Positions 34,397 to 42,708 of a stretch of DNA of 55,249 nucleotides are shown one piece after another; position 1 is the stretch's first letter, and each line of letters starts with the position of its first letter. The stretch covers positions 1-55,249 of the forward strand of contig JBDIAO010000011.1 of assembly GCA_039812375.1 (NCBI GenBank), read 5' to 3'. The translations under genes were made by a program, and so were the position numbers. Source of the DNA: JAGOME01 sp039812375. GTDB taxonomy: Bacteria; Actinomycetota; Actinomycetes; Actinomycetales; Dermatophilaceae. Under the pieces are notes generated by a model that ran no database searches, had not been told where the DNA came from, and worked only from the letters and a program-made list of their open reading frames with translations.

Positions 34397-36148
34397 ATGC
34401 CTAACCCACTGCATCTGTGGGCCCTGCAGAACCGACGGGCCGGAGAGCGGCGGCGCAAGCCTCGCCCGGTCGCGGTCCCCACCACGATCCCAGCCAGCGA
34501 CGCGGTCTTCCTCATGCTTCGGAGGATGCGTCTGCCCTTCGTCGTCGTCATCACGACGTTCAGTGCGTGCACCGCCGGGATGATGCTCATGCCCGGCACG
34601 GACGGGCAGGGCCACCCCTACCGGCTGACCCTCTTCGACGCCTTCTACCAAATGACGATCACCTTGACGACGGTCGGTTACAGCGAGGTGCCCCACGCGT
34701 TCAGCTACCCGCAGCGGATGTGGCTCAGCCTGTCGATCTTCCTCCTCGTGGTCAGCTGGGCCTACGCGATCGGCGTCTTCTTTGCGCTCATCCAGGATGT
34801 CGCGTTCCAGGACGCCCTCGCGGCCCAGCGCTTCCGCCGTCGGGTCCGCCGGCTGACCGAACCCTTCTTCCTGATCGCCGGATTCGGGCAGGCCGGTCGC
34901 ACCGTGGGTACCGAACTCGACATGCGTGACCGCCGCTTCGTCGTCGTCGACAAGCAGGAGGGGCGGATCCAGTCGATCCCAACCGCGCCGTTGCACGCCG
35001 ATGTCGCTGCACTGGAGGGCGACTGCATGATCCCCGCGGTGCTGGGCGTGGCCGGGCTGGGGCTGCCCGGGTGTGAGGCCGTGCTGGCCCTGACCGACAA
35101 CGACGAGGCCAACCTGGCAGTCGTCATGACCGCCACACTGCTACGCCCGGACGTCCCGGTCCTGGCGCGGTGCACCGATCTTCGCATCCGGGCACGGATG
35201 AGAATCTTCAAGCCGCTCGCGGTGATCGACCCGGACGACCGCTACGGTGACTACCTGGCCCTCGCGCTGCACAAGCCCGTTGTTCACCAGTTGCTCATGT
35301 GGCTCATGGACAACGAGCAGACCAGACTTCCGCCGCTTCGCCGCGACCTCACCGCGGGGCGCTGGGTCGTCTTCGGCGACGGGGACTTCGCCGAGCAGGT
35401 CACCGCCGATCTGGAGCAGGCCGCTGTCGCCGTCGATTGGGTTGGCCAGGGAGATGACGACCCCGATATCAGCACCGCGGTGGGCCTTGTCGCGGGAACC
35501 GAGAACGACACCACGAACATCGCGCTTGCGGAGCACGCTCGGCAGACCAACCCGGACGCGCACATCATCGTGCGACAGCAGACCAGCGCCAACAAGGCGC
35601 TGCTGGCTGCTCTGGGCGTCGAGTCGGTCTATGTTGCGCCGGAACTGGTGGCCCGAGAGGTGCTCGCCCGGGTGCTCACCCCAGTCTTCTGGAGCTTCGT
35701 CGAGCAGGCCCAGCAGCAGGACGACGAGTGGGCCGGCCAGCTCCGTGACTGGCTCGTGAAACGCTGCGGGCGACACACCCCGGTGCGGGATGTCCTGACC
35801 CTGGTCCGGGCCCAGGCCCCCGCTGTCGTGGAGTGGCTTGAGGCCGGTCGGGTGTTCACCCTCGCCGACTTGATGCGTGACCCCGCAGACCGAGAAACCT
35901 TCTTGCGAGCCTGGCCGATCACGATCATCCGGGGCACCGACCTCATCCTCGCTCCGCCTCCGGAGACCCCTTTGGCCGTCGATGACCAGATCCTCCTGGT
36001 CGGAACGACCGAGGGCATAGCTGCAGTGTCCGAGGTGTGCTTCCACTCCGCCGCCGTCGAGTACGTCGCCACCGGGCGCCATGTTCCCTCGACCTGGCTG
36101 TGGCGCCGGCTTACCGCGCATCGCCGCTCCGCTCCGGCAGTCTCGTGA
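34397..36148 (+). CDS. two-TM potassium channel with tandem RCK (TrkA-N) domains
   Basis: A protein of 583 residues. TM1 is at about 46-66, the pore loop with filter TVGYS at 92-96 (the K+ signature), and TM2 at about 106-132. A TrkA-N/RCK domain follows, with the dinucleotide loop GFGQAG at 162-167 and the acidic strand end VVVDK. A second RCK-like half starts near 315 (RWVVFGDGDFAEQV). TrkA-C-like segments are at about 450-570. Such channels are gated by nucleotides or Ca2+ bound to the RCK ring. It overlaps the MFS gene by GTGA and forms a unit with DUF6394. Confidence 0.93.
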   Translation: MPNPLHLWALQNRRAGERRRKPRPVAVPTTIPASDAVFLMLRRMRLPFVVVITTFSACTAGMMLMPGTDGQGHPYRLTLFDAFYQMTITLTTVGYSEVPHAFSYPQRMWLSLSIFLLVVSWAYAIGVFFALIQDVAFQDALAAQRFRRRVRRLTEPFFLIAGFGQAGRTVGTELDMRDRRFVVVDKQEGRIQSIPTAPLHADVAALEGDCMIPAVLGVAGLGLPGCEAVLALTDNDEANLAVVMTATLLRPDVPVLARCTDLRIRARMRIFKPLAVIDPDDRYGDYLALALHKPVVHQLLMWLMDNEQTRLPPLRRDLTAGRWVVFGDGDFAEQVTADLEQAAVAVDWVGQGDDDPDISTAVGLVAGTENDTTNIALAEHARQTNPDAHIIVRQQTSANKALLAALGVESVYVAPELVAREVLARVLTPVFWSFVEQAQQQDDEWAGQLRDWLVKRCGRHTPVRDVLTLVRAQAPAVVEWLEAGRVFTLADLMRDPADRETFLRAWPITIIRGTDLILAPPPETPLAVDDQILLVGTTEGIAAVSEVCFHSAAVEYVATGRHVPSTWLWRRLTAHRRSAPAVS

Positions 36149-37347
36149 CCACAATCACTCCCACTCGCATCCCTCGCGAGATCTGGGTGCTCGTCGCGGC
36201 CGCGTTCGTCATTGCTCTCGGGTTTGGGCTGATTACCCCGGTCCTGCCCCAGTTCGCGCAGTCCTTCGGGGTGGGGGCGACGGCGAGCTCGATCGTCGTC
36301 AGCGCGTTCGCGTTCTTCCGGCTCGTCTTCGCGCCCGCTGGAGGCCGCCTCATTGCCCGTCTCGGCGAACGCCCGGTCTATCTCCTCGGCTTGCTCATCG
36401 TCGCCGTGTCGACGGGGGCGACGGCTTTCGCGCAGACGTACTGGCAGCTTCTACTCTTCCGCGGACTCGGTGGGATCGGGTCGGTCATGTTCACCGTCTC
36501 CGCGGTCGCCCTCATCGTCCGGCTCGCCCCGGCGGAGATCCGGGCAAAGGTGTCCTCCACGTATGCCTCGGCTTTCCTCCTCGGCGGGATCGGCGGGCCG
36601 GTCGTCGGCGGGGTGCTCGGCAACCTCGGGCTGAGGGTGCCTTTCCTGGTGTATGCCGTCGCACTCCTCATCGCTGCCGGGCTCGTCTGGGCCCTTCTCA
36701 GTCATGCTGCGCTCCAGCCTCCGCCGGGAACCCCGGAACTGCCGGTGATGACCTTCCGTAATGGGCTGGCCGACAACGCCTACCGGGCGGCGCTGGGCTC
36801 GAGCTTCGCCAACGGGTGGGCAAACTTCGGGTTTCGCAACGCGATCCTGCCGCTGTTCGCCGCGTTCGTCATTGCCCCGGAGCCGTGGGTCGCCGGGACT
36901 GTGCTGGCGATCTTCGCTGCCGGGAACGCGATCGGCCTGACCCATGCCGGACGGCGCTCGGATGCGGTGGGGCGCAAGCCCTTCATCATCGGCGGTCTGC
37001 TCATCAGTGGCCTGGTCACCGCGATCACCGGCTTCGCCACGACGCTGGTGCTCCTCGCCGCTGCCTGCGTCATCGCCGGTATCGGAGCGGGCACTCTCAA
37101 CCCGGCCCAACAAGCCTCGGTCGCCGACGTGGTCGGGCGTGAGCGCAACGGGGGGCCGGCGCTCGCGGCATTCCAGATGGCCTCCGACACCGGGTCCATT
37201 ATCGGCCCGATCCTCGCCGGAGCACTGATCGACCACGGCAGCTACCATCTCGCCTTCGCCGCGACTGGACTGATCACCCTGCTCGCGGTGCTGCCGTGGT
37301 TGCGGGCGCGAGAGACCCGTCCACCGACGCAGGCGGCCACGGCCTGA
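36145..37347 (+). CDS. MFS transporter, DHA1-type drug:H+ antiporter-like
   Basis: A protein of 400 residues with 12 membrane helices. ALGFGLITPVLPQFAQSFGV is the DHA1 opening helix, GRLIARLGERPVYLLGL is motif A, and FLLGGIGGPVVGGVLGNLG is the antiporter motif C in TM5. GRRSDAVGRKPFIIGG is the second half's motif A. It starts with GTG overlapping the channel stop. The substrate is unknown; members export drugs, sugars or siderophores. Confidence 0.9.
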   Translation: MTTITPTRIPREIWVLVAAAFVIALGFGLITPVLPQFAQSFGVGATASSIVVSAFAFFRLVFAPAGGRLIARLGERPVYLLGLLIVAVSTGATAFAQTYWQLLLFRGLGGIGSVMFTVSAVALIVRLAPAEIRAKVSSTYASAFLLGGIGGPVVGGVLGNLGLRVPFLVYAVALLIAAGLVWALLSHAALQPPPGTPELPVMTFRNGLADNAYRAALGSSFANGWANFGFRNAILPLFAAFVIAPEPWVAGTVLAIFAAGNAIGLTHAGRRSDAVGRKPFIIGGLLISGLVTAITGFATTLVLLAAACVIAGIGAGTLNPAQQASVADVVGRERNGGPALAAFQMASDTGSIIGPILAGALIDHGSYHLAFAATGLITLLAVLPWLRARETRPPTQAATA

Positions 37348-37406
37348 CCCTGTCCGGGCGGGCGTGCCCTCGACGGCTGGCGGGCCCGGTCGGTCACGAT
37401 GGACCC

Positions 37407-38411
37407 ATGGACTTGAAGGACTGCATCGTCACCGGTCGGATCTGGCGCGACGGTGTCGTCGTCGATGACGACGTCACTCCAGAGGACATCTCCCTGGCCA
37501 GCCGAGACGAGGCTCTCATGTGGTGGATCGACATGCTTGCCCCCTCCGAGCAGGCCCTGGCGGACCTCGCTGCCCGGCTGGGCCTCGCCCCCACGACAGT
37601 CGAGGACGCGGTTGCCCCTCACGAACGGCCCAAGGTCACCCGGCACGGTGAGTCCCTGTTCTTCACGCTCTACACGACCCAGCTCGTGGACCCCCGTCGG
37701 GACGTGCGGGGCGCCGGGCGCCTACACACCGGACGACTGTCCGGGATCGTCCTGCCCCACGCCCTGATCACCATCAGGCTCGATGACTCCGTCGACCTTG
37801 CCCCGGTGCTGGCCCGTTGGGAGGGAAACGCAGACCTGCTCCCCAGCGGCGTCGGCGCACTGCTCCATGGTCTCCTGGACGTCGTCGTCGACGGGCACTT
37901 CGAGACGATCCAGGCCCTCGACGACGAGATCGAGGCCCTCGAGGACGAGCTCTTCGCACCCCGAGGCCGGGGGAGTGAGCTCGTCGAACGGGTCTACCGC
38001 TTCCGCAAGGACCTGGTGGCGCTGCGCCGGGTTGTGCTGCCCATGCGCGAGGTGGTCAACGCCGTCGTGCGGCACCGGAGCCGCACCGGCACTGACCTCG
38101 ATCACTGGTACGACGACCTCTACGACCACGTGCTGCGTGCCGGTGAGTGGACCGAGTCGCTGCGCGACCTGGCCACGAGCGTCTTCGAGACCAACCTTTC
38201 CCTGCACGACGCCCGGCTCAACACGATCATGAAGAAGCTCGCCGGCTGGGGCGCGATCATCGCTATTCCGACAGCGATCACCGGCTGGTTCGGGATGAAC
38301 GTGCCCTATCCCGGCTTCTCCAAGCCGGCGGGGTTGTATCTGAGCATCACCCTCATCGTCACGCTGGCCGGCGGCCTCTACCTCGCCTTCAAGCGACGCG
38401 ACTGGCTCTGA
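37407..38411 (+). CDS. CorA-family magnesium transporter
   Basis: A protein of 334 residues. The long cytoplasmic N-terminal domain ends in the stalk helix (ETIQALDDEIEALEDELF and on). Two C-terminal helices carry the selectivity motif GMN in WFGMNVPYPGF at about residues 303-305, and the chain ends with a basic cytoplasmic tail KRRDWL. This is the CorA pentameric Mg2+/Co2+ channel layout. Start MDLKDCIVTGRIW at 37407 fits; upstream sequence in frame is low-complexity. It is separated by 59 bases from the MFS gene. Confidence 0.95.
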   Translation: MDLKDCIVTGRIWRDGVVVDDDVTPEDISLASRDEALMWWIDMLAPSEQALADLAARLGLAPTTVEDAVAPHERPKVTRHGESLFFTLYTTQLVDPRRDVRGAGRLHTGRLSGIVLPHALITIRLDDSVDLAPVLARWEGNADLLPSGVGALLHGLLDVVVDGHFETIQALDDEIEALEDELFAPRGRGSELVERVYRFRKDLVALRRVVLPMREVVNAVVRHRSRTGTDLDHWYDDLYDHVLRAGEWTESLRDLATSVFETNLSLHDARLNTIMKKLAGWGAIIAIPTAITGWFGMNVPYPGFSKPAGLYLSITLIVTLAGGLYLAFKRRDWL

Positions 38412-38429
38412 GGGCCGGGCCTGATTCTG

Positions 38430-38470
38430 TAGTGCAAAGAGTGCAGCCAGTTGCACTCTCTGCAGCACAA
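38430..38470. repeat. inverted-repeat element, copy A
   Basis: TGCAAAGAGTGCA (38433-38445) and TGCACTCTCTGCA (38452-38464) pair with one mismatch around the loop GCCAGT. The element as a whole is a near-copy, in the same orientation, of the hairpin at 38776-38811. It follows the corA stop and may terminate it. Confidence 0.85.
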
Positions 38471-38502
38471 CACAGGCGGTGGGTCCCTGCTCGGTGTGGT
38501 CC

Positions 38503-38727
38503 TCAGTCGGAGACGTTCCGCGCAACGAGATAGGCCGGGATGAAGAAGACCGAGCCGAACAGGCACAGGACAGCCCACGTCTCAGGTCGGTCGATGGTGA
38601 ACCCGAAGACAACCACTACGACGGGGCGGCGTCGCTGCGCGCGAGCGCGTCCGTCCTGCAGGACCCAGTAGCTGACGCTGGCCACCACAATCACCAGCAA
38701 CACGCCGATGACCACCGCTGCGTCCAC
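38503..38727 (-). CDS. small two-helix membrane protein, hypothetical
   Basis: A protein of 74 residues with GTG start at 38727. Two hydrophobic segments, AAVVIGVLLVIVVASVSYWVL (about 3-23) and AVLCLFGSVFFIPAYLVA, are separated by a basic stretch RARAQRRR and VVFGFTIDRPETW. It lies between two copies of the same hairpin repeat. No family is recognised. The frame runs further upstream to 38811, but that adds residues read from the repeat itself, so the shorter form is preferred. Confidence 0.6.
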   Translation of the reverse strand: MDAAVVIGVLLVIVVASVSYWVLQDGRARAQRRRPVVVVVFGFTIDRPETWAVLCLFGSVFFIPAYLVARNVSD

Positions 38728-38775
38728 GACCTCCAGTCTCCCATCGCGGCGCGGGATCGAGAGGTGCTCTGGTTG

Positions 38776-38811
38776 TAGTGCACAGAGTGCAGCCAGTCGC
38801 ACTCTGTGCAC
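38776..38811. repeat. inverted-repeat element, copy B (perfect 13-bp arms)
   Basis: GTGCACAGAGTGC (38778-38790) and GCACTCTGTGCAC (38799-38811) pair perfectly around the 8-base loop AGCCAGTC. It is homologous to the element at 38430-38470 and in the same orientation; the pair brackets the small membrane-protein gene. Confidence 0.9.
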
Positions 38812-38942
38812 GACAAGCCTCCCCGGGTGCCTCCACCTCCGGGTCAGCCAGGGCGCTCACCACGGGGTATGCGGTAGGGGCCGCAGCGGGCGGCATACCG
38901 TAGGGATGACCCCTGCGAGAGCGACGACCCGAGAGGACACCC

Positions 38943-40373
38943 ATGTCCGACTACCCGTATGCCGACCGGTTCCCCGTCCACCGCGTTCTCCCCGAGAATG
39001 GGACCTCGCGCGCGGAGATCCTCGCCCAACTCGAGGCGATGGCCACGGAGGAGGACTCCTTCTGGGAGACCGGCAAGATCTCCGGGACGATGTACTGCGG
39101 CGACCACGGCCACTACGACTTCCTCACCGAGGTCTTCGGGAAGTTCGCGCACGTCAACGCCCTCCAGCGGGACATGTGCCCTTCGCAGACCAAGTTCGAG
39201 GGCGAGATCATCGCCATGGTCCTCGACCTCATGCACGCCGAGGCGCTCACCGACACGCAGCCGGTCGGGATGGTGACCAGTGGCGGCAGCTTCAGCATCA
39301 TGCACGCGGTGTTGGCCTACCGGGAGCATGCCGCCCGCACCCGAGGCATCGGCACCGCCCACGGCCGCACGCCCAATCTGGTCAAGCCCGAGACCGCCCA
39401 CCCGGCCTTCGACAAGGCCTGCCACCTGTTCGGCATCGAGTGCCGCACGGTGCCCGTTGACCCGCACAGCACCACCGTCGACCCGGCCGTGGTGGCGGCG
39501 GCGATCGACGAGAACACGATCGCCCTCGTCGGCTCGGCCGGGAACTACCCCTACGGGACCATCGACCCGATCGAACAGCTCGGCGCGCTCGCCCTCGAAC
39601 GCGGTGTGGGCCTGCACGTCGACGGCTGTCTCGGCGGCTTCATCCTGCCTTTTGGTGAGGAGCTCGGCTACGACGTTCCGCCGTTCGACTTCCGGGTGCC
39701 CGGGGTCACCTCGATCTCCGCGGACACCCACAAGTACGGCTACGCCTTCAAGGGCTCCTCGGTGGTCCTGTTCCGGGACAAGGCGATCCGCAACAGCCAG
39801 TACTTCCACATGATCGGCTGGACCGGCGGGAAGTACATGTCCCCGGGCATGGACGGCTCTCGCTCCGGGGGGCTGCTCGCGGCCACGTGGGCCTCCCTCG
39901 TGGCCATCGGCCGGGAGGGCTATCGGGCCTACGCCAAGGAGATCTTCGAGACCGCCGCCGCGATGAAGGATGCCGTGCGCGCCCACGATGAGCTGCGGAT
40001 CATGGGTGCCCCGACCTTCTGCTTCTCCTTCACCAGCGACGAGTTCGACATCTACCACGTGTCGGACTTCATGCGGCAGCGCGGCTGGCGGTTCAACGGT
40101 CAGCAGTACCCCAACGCCATCCACATGGCGGTCACCCGCCCGCAGACCCAGCCCGGTGTCGTCGAGACTTTCGCGGCCGACCTCGCGGATGCCGTCGCGC
40201 ACGCCAAGGAGCGCACCGCGGCCGGCGAGCAGGCCGAGTCGAGCGCGATCTACGGCGGGGTGCCCGGCGGCATCGAGGGCCTGACCAGCGACGTCGAGGA
40301 GTTCATCGTCATGATCATGGACGGCATGCTCGACGCCCAGCAGGCCCTTCCGCCGCTTCCCTCGCAGGCATGA
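38943..40373 (+). CDS. PLP-dependent decarboxylase/lyase, sphingosine-1-phosphate lyase-like (group II decarboxylase)
   Basis: A protein of 476 residues, fold type I PLP enzyme. SADTHKYGYAFKG carries the Schiff-base lysine (Lys264), HVDGCLGGF the PLP-ring Asp (Asp227), and VTSGGSFSIMHAVLAYREHA the phosphate-binding loop. GKISGTMYCGDHGHYDF at the N-terminus and WTGGKYMSPGMDGSRSGGLLAATWASL are nearer to S1P lyase (DPL1-like) than to glutamate decarboxylase; S1P lyases cleave phosphorylated amino alcohols to an aldehyde and phosphoethanolamine. No N-terminal membrane anchor is seen. It is coupled by ATGA to an FGGY kinase, which suggests that the kinase product is the lyase substrate. The real substrate is unknown. 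Confidence 0.88.
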   Translation: MSDYPYADRFPVHRVLPENGTSRAEILAQLEAMATEEDSFWETGKISGTMYCGDHGHYDFLTEVFGKFAHVNALQRDMCPSQTKFEGEIIAMVLDLMHAEALTDTQPVGMVTSGGSFSIMHAVLAYREHAARTRGIGTAHGRTPNLVKPETAHPAFDKACHLFGIECRTVPVDPHSTTVDPAVVAAAIDENTIALVGSAGNYPYGTIDPIEQLGALALERGVGLHVDGCLGGFILPFGEELGYDVPPFDFRVPGVTSISADTHKYGYAFKGSSVVLFRDKAIRNSQYFHMIGWTGGKYMSPGMDGSRSGGLLAATWASLVAIGREGYRAYAKEIFETAAAMKDAVRAHDELRIMGAPTFCFSFTSDEFDIYHVSDFMRQRGWRFNGQQYPNAIHMAVTRPQTQPGVVETFAADLADAVAHAKERTAAGEQAESSAIYGGVPGGIEGLTSDVEEFIVMIMDGMLDAQQALPPLPSQA

Positions 40374-41899
40374 GCGCCCGCGACCGGCTCGTCCTCGCGG
40401 TCGACCTCGGCAGCGGCGGCCCGAAGGTCGGGTACGTCACCCTCACCGGGGAGCCGGTGTGGTGGTGGTACGAGCGAGCGGATGCCGTGCACGGCGCCGC
40501 GGTCCAGGATGCCGAGGTGTGGTGGCGCACGATCACCGATGCCGCCCGGCGCGGGATCACCGAGGGTGGGGTCGACGGCTCCCGGGTCGTCGGGGTCGCC
40601 GTGACTGGACAGTGGGCGAGCACCGTCCCGGTGGATGCCGACGGCATCCCGGTCGGGGAGTGCCTCATGTGGAGCGACACCCGCGGCGACGAGTACTCGC
40701 GGGCCGCCTTCGGCGGACCGGTCGTCGGCTACTCACCGAAGGCGCTGGCGACCTGGTTGCGGCGCAACGGGGGCGTGCCCAACCCGGCCGGCTCCGACCC
40801 GATCGCGCACATGCTCCACCTCGACCGGGACCGGCCCGAGGTCAGGGCCAGGGCCCGCTGGTACCTCGAACCGGTCGACTATCTGACGATGCGCTTCACC
40901 GGGGTGGCGGCGGCATCCCCGATGTCCATGACGGCGGCCTGGCTGACCGACAACCGGGACCTCTCGATCCTGGCCTACGATCCGGTCCTCGTGCGCCTGG
41001 CCGGTGTCGATCCGGCCAAGCTGCCGCCGCTCGTCCCGACCGGCTCGATCGTCGGCACGGTCCGCCCTGACGTCGCCGAGCTCATCGGCATCCCGGCCGG
41101 CGCCCAGGTGGTCACCGGCTCCCTCGACCTGCACAGCGCGACCGTCGCCGCCGGCTGCCTGCACACCTACCAGTCGCACGCCTCGCTGGGTACCTCCTCG
41201 TGGGTCTCCTGCCCGGTGCCGGCCAAGAAGACCGACGTCTTCCGGCAGATGGCCTCGGTCCCAGGACTCGGCGACGGGGGCTACCTGCTGGCCAACAACC
41301 AGGACAACGCCGGCCGGGCCCTGGAGTGGTTCAAGGGAGCCTTCGCCCCCGACGTCGACTACGAGACCCTGCTGGCCGCGGCCGCGCAGGTACCCGCCGG
41401 CTCCGGTGGGGTGATCTTCACCCCCTGGCTGAGCGGCGAGCGCAGCCCGATCGACGACCGGCGAGCCCGCGGCGGCTTCCACAACCTCTCCCTGGATGCC
41501 GACCGGGCCACCCTGACCCGGGCCGTCCTCGAGGGCGTGGCGCTCAACCTGCGCTGGCTGCTCGGTGCCGCCGAGAAGTTCGCCGGGCGACGGTTCGAGC
41601 CGATCCGGCTGCTCGGTGGCGGGGCGCGCACCGACCTGTGGTGCCAGATCGTCGCCGATGTCTGTGACCGCACCTTCGAACGGGTGGCGCAGCCGCTCAT
41701 CGCGGGCCTGCGTGGCGGGGCCCTCATGCTCGCCCTGGCGCTGGGGGAGGTCTCGCGCGACGAGGTGCGGCCTCTGGTCCCGATCGATGGCAGCTTCGTG
41801 CCCGACCCGGCCACCCGGGCGGTCTACGACGAGCTGTACGGCCAGTTCCCCAAGCTGTACTCGAACAACAAGACGCTGTTCGCCCGCCTCAACGACTGA
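40370..41899 (+). CDS. FGGY-family carbohydrate kinase (xylulokinase-like)
   Basis: A protein of 509 residues. LVLAVDLGSGGPKVGYV is the phosphate 1 motif of the actin-like ATPase fold, and VVGVAVTGQWASTVPVD with CLMWSDTRG holds the FGGY N-terminal sugar site. VVTGSLDLHSATVAAGC and HASLGTSSWVSCPVP are the second ATP motifs, and RLLGGGARTDLWCQI plus AGLRGGALMLAL the adenosine motif. The usual members phosphorylate xylulose, glycerol, gluconate or similar polyols. It overlaps the PLP lyase by ATGA. A divergent broken copy of its 3' third lies beyond the glycyl radical enzyme at 46886-47208. Confidence 0.92.
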   Translation: MSARDRLVLAVDLGSGGPKVGYVTLTGEPVWWWYERADAVHGAAVQDAEVWWRTITDAARRGITEGGVDGSRVVGVAVTGQWASTVPVDADGIPVGECLMWSDTRGDEYSRAAFGGPVVGYSPKALATWLRRNGGVPNPAGSDPIAHMLHLDRDRPEVRARARWYLEPVDYLTMRFTGVAAASPMSMTAAWLTDNRDLSILAYDPVLVRLAGVDPAKLPPLVPTGSIVGTVRPDVAELIGIPAGAQVVTGSLDLHSATVAAGCLHTYQSHASLGTSSWVSCPVPAKKTDVFRQMASVPGLGDGGYLLANNQDNAGRALEWFKGAFAPDVDYETLLAAAAQVPAGSGGVIFTPWLSGERSPIDDRRARGGFHNLSLDADRATLTRAVLEGVALNLRWLLGAAEKFAGRRFEPIRLLGGGARTDLWCQIVADVCDRTFERVAQPLIAGLRGGALMLALALGEVSRDEVRPLVPIDGSFVPDPATRAVYDELYGQFPKLYSNNKTLFARLND

Positions 41900-41957
41900 T
41901 CCCGGATGCCGTGTCCCCACGGCCGCGCAGGAGAGGGACGTCACGTTGTCCTCGTAT

Positions 41958-41988
41958 GGGTAACGCCGTTACCATAACGGTGTTACCC
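41958..41988. promoter_or_regulatory. 31-bp near-perfect palindrome, candidate TetR operator
   Basis: Arms GGGTAACGCCGTTA (41958-41971) and TAACGGTGTTACCC (41975-41988) around the 3-base centre CCA, with one mismatched pair. It ends 30 bases before the TetR-gene ATG (42019). The nested GTAAC and GTTAC half-sites suit a TetR dimer pair, so the regulator probably represses itself and the activase-glycyl radical genes. Confidence 0.75.
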
Positions 41989-42018
41989 ATCGTTGGTGGC
42001 GAGCCTGTGGAGGTCTTC

Positions 42019-42708
42019 ATGCCGCGTCTTCCCCGGACGGAGAGCGAAGTGGACGCGTTCCGTTCGCAGATCCTCGACGAGGCACTTGGCCTCTTTGTCG
42101 AAGCCGGGTGGGAGGGCTTCAGCATGCGCAAGCTCGGAGCCCGGCTCGGCATCGCCGCGAAGACCATCTACAACTACGTGCACTCCCGTGACGAGATCTA
42201 CCTCGAGCTGCTCATCCGGGGCTTCCAGGAGCTGCACGAGGCGCTGACGACCGCTATCGGCGTCCACACCGACCCCTGGGAGCAGATGGGCGCGATGGTC
42301 GAGGCGTACCTGGAGTTCGGCCTCGGCCATCCGCATCTGTACGACCTCATGTTCAGCTGGCGCGTCCCGCGCTACGACGACTACGTGGGGACCCCGCTCG
42401 AGAGGCTCGCTCTCGTCGAGCTCGGGGCCGCACTGGACAACCAGCGCCTCATGGCACAGCTCGTCACTGCATGCCTGATCCATGCGGGTCCGGTGAGCGA
42501 GGAGGACCTGCGCTTCGTCGTCGTGCGGGCCTGGACCCAGCTGCACGGCTACATCGCGGGGGTCAACGCGACGATCGTCGGGTACATGCATCCCGAGCCC
42601 GAGGCCATTCGGCCCCGAATGCTCGAGCACATCCGGTCGAGCATCCTCACGGAGATCGCGCAGCTCCACTCCTCGCCCGTCCCGAACACCTCCGGAGGTT
42701 TCCGATGA
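42019..42708 (+). CDS. TetR-family transcriptional regulator
   Basis: A protein of 229 residues. The HTH is at about 14-60 (RSQILDEALGLFVEAGWEGF, then MRKLGARLGIAAKTIYNYVHSRDEIY), a clear TetR DNA-binding domain. The rest is the ligand domain, with LYDLMFSWRVPRYDDYVG as a TetR_C block. ATG 42019 follows GGAGGT closely; upstream in-frame starts would place the operator inside the coding region. It overlaps the activase by ATGA, so regulator, activase and glycyl radical enzyme form one transcript under the palindromic operator. Confidence 0.93.
   Translation: MPRLPRTESEVDAFRSQILDEALGLFVEAGWEGFSMRKLGARLGIAAKTIYNYVHSRDEIYLELLIRGFQELHEALTTAIGVHTDPWEQMGAMVEAYLEFGLGHPHLYDLMFSWRVPRYDDYVGTPLERLALVELGAALDNQRLMAQLVTACLIHAGPVSEEDLRFVVVRAWTQLHGYIAGVNATIVGYMHPEPEAIRPRMLEHIRSSILTEIAQLHSSPVPNTSGGFR

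Noticed and set aside
38866..38899. GGTATGC and GCATACC facing each other before the PLP lyase gene as an operator
   Set aside because: The arms are just two copies of the over-represented heptamer, 20 bases apart; no separate evidence for a regulator site.
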